Assembly (NCBI GenBank): GCA_964407495.1
Contig: CAYOVP010000038.1
Location: 1 to 18,128, forward strand
Length of the DNA stretch: 18,128 nt
Origin: JAJRZX01 sp964407495
GTDB lineage: Bacteria > Desulfobacterota > GWC2-55-46 > JADFVP01
Direction of reading: 5' to 3'
The stretch's first letter is position 1; the number at the start of each line of letters is the position of its first letter. A program made the position numbers and the translations under genes. Below the pieces are notes generated by a model. That model saw only the letters and a program-made list of their open reading frames with translations. It was not told the DNA's origin and did no database searches. Of the stretch, positions 16,788 through 18,128 are shown one piece after another.

Positions 16788-17408
16788 ATGAGAATAGGTA
16801 AGGCCCTTGTCATAGTGGACGTACAGGTGGACTTCTGCGCAGGAGGCGCGCTTGCCGTGGAGGAGGCCGACAACATCATACCCCTTATAAACAGGTACGC
16901 CGACCTCTTTACGCGTGCCCGGTGCCCGGTCTTTGCAACGCGCGACCTCCACCCTGCGAAGACGCGGCACTTTGCGGCATATGGGGGCAAGTGGCCGCCA
17001 CACTGCGTGGAGGGCACCGAGGGCGCGGAGTTCAACCCAGACTTGAAACTCCCGGAGGGCGCAATAATCATAACCAAGGGGCATGACCCTGAGAGCGACA
17101 GTTACTCGGCCTTTGACGGTTTTGACGAGGAAGGGCGGACTTTCAAGGACTCTCTCATAGCACATGACGTTGGCCATGTCTTTCTCTGCGGACTGGCCAC
17201 GAATTACTGCGTAAGGGCAACGGCCCTCGATGCCCTCAGAGAAGGCTTTGGCGCCACGGTCTTGATAGACGGAGTTCGTGGGGTACCTGAGAAACACAAC
17301 GACCCCGAGGACGCCATACGGGAGATGAGAAAGGCAGGGGTAGAGACGCGCGATTTCAACAGCATACTCCTCAAGATGTCGAGGCTCATACCAAGAGAGA
17401 GGAGGTAG
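16788..17408 (+). CDS. pncA: Nicotinamidase (PncA)
   Basis: A 206-residue cytoplasmic enzyme that hydrolyses nicotinamide to nicotinate and ammonia, feeding NAD salvage by the Preiss-Handler route. All catalytic residues are visible: Asp11 in IVDVQVDF, Lys97 in TKGHDP and Cys141 in GLATNYCV. The metal ligands align as Asp53 and His55 (RDLHPAK) and His72 (WPPHC). Length and motif spacing match the E. coli enzyme closely, including the FCAGGALAV segment near the N-terminus. AGGAG lies 9 nt before the ATG. The gene diverges from the M16 peptidase. Its stop is 2 nt before the rhodanese start, and the rhodanese ribosome binding site lies inside its last codons, so the two are probably co-transcribed. 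Confidence 0.95.
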   Translation: MRIGKALVIVDVQVDFCAGGALAVEEADNIIPLINRYADLFTRARCPVFATRDLHPAKTRHFAAYGGKWPPHCVEGTEGAEFNPDLKLPEGAIIITKGHDPESDSYSAFDGFDEEGRTFKDSLIAHDVGHVFLCGLATNYCVRATALDALREGFGATVLIDGVRGVPEKHNDPEDAIREMRKAGVETRDFNSILLKMSRLIPRERR

Positions 17409-17410
17409 GC

Positions 17411-17743
17411 ATGAAGGCAGAGAGGATAAGCGTAGAGGAACTGAAGGCAAAGATGGCGCGGGGCGAGCATCTCCAGATACTGGACGTACGGAACAGGATG
17501 GATTACATGCGAAGCACCAGAGCCCTGCCAGGGGCTATTCGTATACCTGCGGCCAAGATAGAAGACCGCCTTGCAGGGCTCGACCCAGGGGTGGAGACCA
17601 TCGCCTACTGTACGTGAACAGATGAACACTCGAGCGCCCGTGTGGCGTCTCTCCTCAAGGAAAAGGGTTTCAAAAAGGTAGCGGCCCTGAAGGGCGGGTT
17701 CAATGCCTGGGTAGAGGCCGGCGGGGAGGTAGAGAAGATCTGA
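17411..17743 (+). CDS. Selenocysteine-containing rhodanese-domain protein (in-frame TGA at 17615-17617)
   Basis: A single rhodanese domain of 110 residues if TGA at codon 69 is read as selenocysteine. Rhodaneses carry sulfur, or sometimes selenium, as a persulfide on one active-site Cys. Before the TGA the sequence has ISVEELKAKM, ILDVRNRMDY (Asp25, Arg27) and LPGAIRIPAAKI. After it, still in frame, come SSARVASLL and LKGGFNAWVEAG, the normal second half. The active-site loop reads YCT-Sec-TDEHSSAR. Aligned on the Ser-Ala that follows the loop, the Sec sits at the catalytic Cys position, like the second Cys of YCxC-type rhodaneses, with Cys67 as a possible resolving partner. GGAGGT precedes the ATG by 5 nt. 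No frameshift or further stop occurs before the TGA at 17741. A possible SECIS hairpin follows. The alternatives, a pseudogene or a sequencing error of TGC/TGT, are less likely because the substitution hits exactly this residue. Confidence 0.8.
17632..17651 (+). promoter_or_regulatory. Candidate bacterial SECIS hairpin
   Basis: Inside the rhodanese gene, GAG-CGCC (17632-17638) pairs with GGCG-T-CTC (17644-17651). This gives a 7-bp stem with one bulged T and a 5-nt loop CGTGT. The loop begins 22 nt after the TGA, within the usual distance for bacterial SECIS elements read by SelB, and contains a G as those loops normally do. Bacterial SECIS elements vary greatly in sequence, so position and fold are the main support. 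Confidence 0.6.
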
Positions 17744-17752
17744 GGATTTGCT

Positions 17753-17793
17753 GTTGGGTTTCGCTTCGCTCTACCCAACCTTGTATCTACAAG
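17753..17793. repeat. REP-like palindromic element with a second small palindrome
   Basis: GTTGGGT (17753-17759) and ACCCAAC (17773-17779) flank a core reading TTCGCTTCGCTCT. This pattern resembles a palindromic intergenic repeat seen in many bacterial genomes. It is followed immediately by CTTGTA-TC-TACAAG (17780-17793), a 14-nt palindrome. The first hairpin could also end the pncA-rhodanese transcript, although no strong T-run follows. It marks the boundary to AT-richer DNA. Confidence 0.7.
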
Positions 17794-17795
17794 TA

Positions 17796-18128
17796 ATGAA
17801 AAAAATAATTGAATGGAATATACGACATGGAGGCGGGAAACGTACACCTCACATCATCTCGAGATTGCAAAAGCAGAACCCGGATATAATAGTCCTTGCA
17901 GAGTTTAGAAATAATGCATACGGCGCTTTAATAAAGAAAGAACTTGCGTCAAAAGGCTATACTGAACAGGTTCATGGGATTGCAATGTCACGAGTTAATA
18001 CCGTTCTGGTAGCTTCTAAAGTAAGAATAGAAAGCAGTTCTTATTTTTTTGAGCTTAAAGAGCATAAGCAACGCTTAATTGGTCTTAAGTTTAATGATTT
18101 TAATATGATAGTTTTTTACTTTCCAACA
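17796..18128 (+). CDS. Endonuclease/exonuclease/phosphatase (EEP) family protein, partial
   Basis: The first 111 residues of a gene that runs off the window end. The start MKKIIEWNIRHGGGKR and the PDIIVLAEFR that follows are the typical first strands of the EEP (DNase I-like) fold, with Asn8 and Glu36 in the positions of the metal-site residues. The substrate could be DNA, RNA or a phospho-compound; the fragment does not say. No clear ribosome binding site precedes the ATG; it is chosen because the conserved WN motif lies at the normal distance from it. Base composition is clearly richer in A and T than all other genes here (many AAA, ATT, TTA and TTT codons), which, with the palindromic element just before it, suggests recent acquisition. 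Confidence 0.8.
   Translation, partial: MKKIIEWNIRHGGGKRTPHIISRLQKQNPDIIVLAEFRNNAYGALIKKELASKGYTEQVHGIAMSRVNTVLVASKVRIESSSYFFELKEHKQRLIGLKFNDFNMIVFYFPT

Noticed and set aside
17411..17617. Short 68-residue rhodanese ending at TGA
   Set aside because: The frame continues with the rest of the domain and the stop falls exactly on the catalytic residue, so recoding explains it better than true termination or decay.

Overview
The window looks like chromosomal DNA from a Gram-negative, GC-rich bacterium. The signs are lipoprotein and Sec-type signal peptides, a periplasmic-type M16 peptidase, and frequent ATA (Ile) and AGG (Arg) codons despite the high GC. This would fit a Nitrospirota- or Desulfobacterota-like lineage, but no phylogenetic marker is present, so the assignment is only a guess. 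If the selenoprotein reading below is right, the organism also has selenocysteine machinery encoded elsewhere.

Layout. (1) 1-86: two tandem 43-nt palindromic repeat units. (2) 113-7863, plus strand: a tight four-gene run. It encodes an HprK/PEPCK-like P-loop protein, an SppA-type S49 signal peptide peptidase predicted to be a lipoprotein, a GH15 glucoamylase-like enzyme, and a very large YfhO-type multispanning membrane protein carrying a ~280-residue low-complexity insert. (3) 8006-13560, minus strand: two paralogous exported proteins in tandem. Each has an N-terminal DUF7948-like region, seven SBBP beta-propeller repeats and a C-terminal domain with a conserved Cys pair, and each has its own promoter and terminator. 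(4) 13874-16576, minus strand: an exported double-domain M16 zinc peptidase. (5) 16788-17743, plus strand: nicotinamidase (pncA) followed 2 nt later by a rhodanese-domain gene with an in-frame TGA exactly at the catalytic Cys position. (6) 17753-17793: a REP-like palindromic element. (7) 17796 to the window end: the start of a clearly AT-richer EEP-family nuclease/phosphatase gene.

How the genes relate. The first operon mixes a putative kinase, a membrane protease, cytoplasmic alpha-glucan hydrolysis and a GT-C-like membrane protein, which suggests an envelope or carbohydrate role without proving one. The two propeller proteins and the M16 peptidase are secretory products on the opposite strand, each with a readable sigma70-type promoter. 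The pncA-rhodanese pair is probably one transcript.

The most interesting signal is the rhodanese gene. Translation resumes in frame after the TGA with the intact second half of the domain, and a hairpin suitable for a bacterial SECIS lies about 22 nt downstream of the TGA. This points to a selenocysteine-containing sulfurtransferase that ordinary gene calling would cut off at 68 residues.
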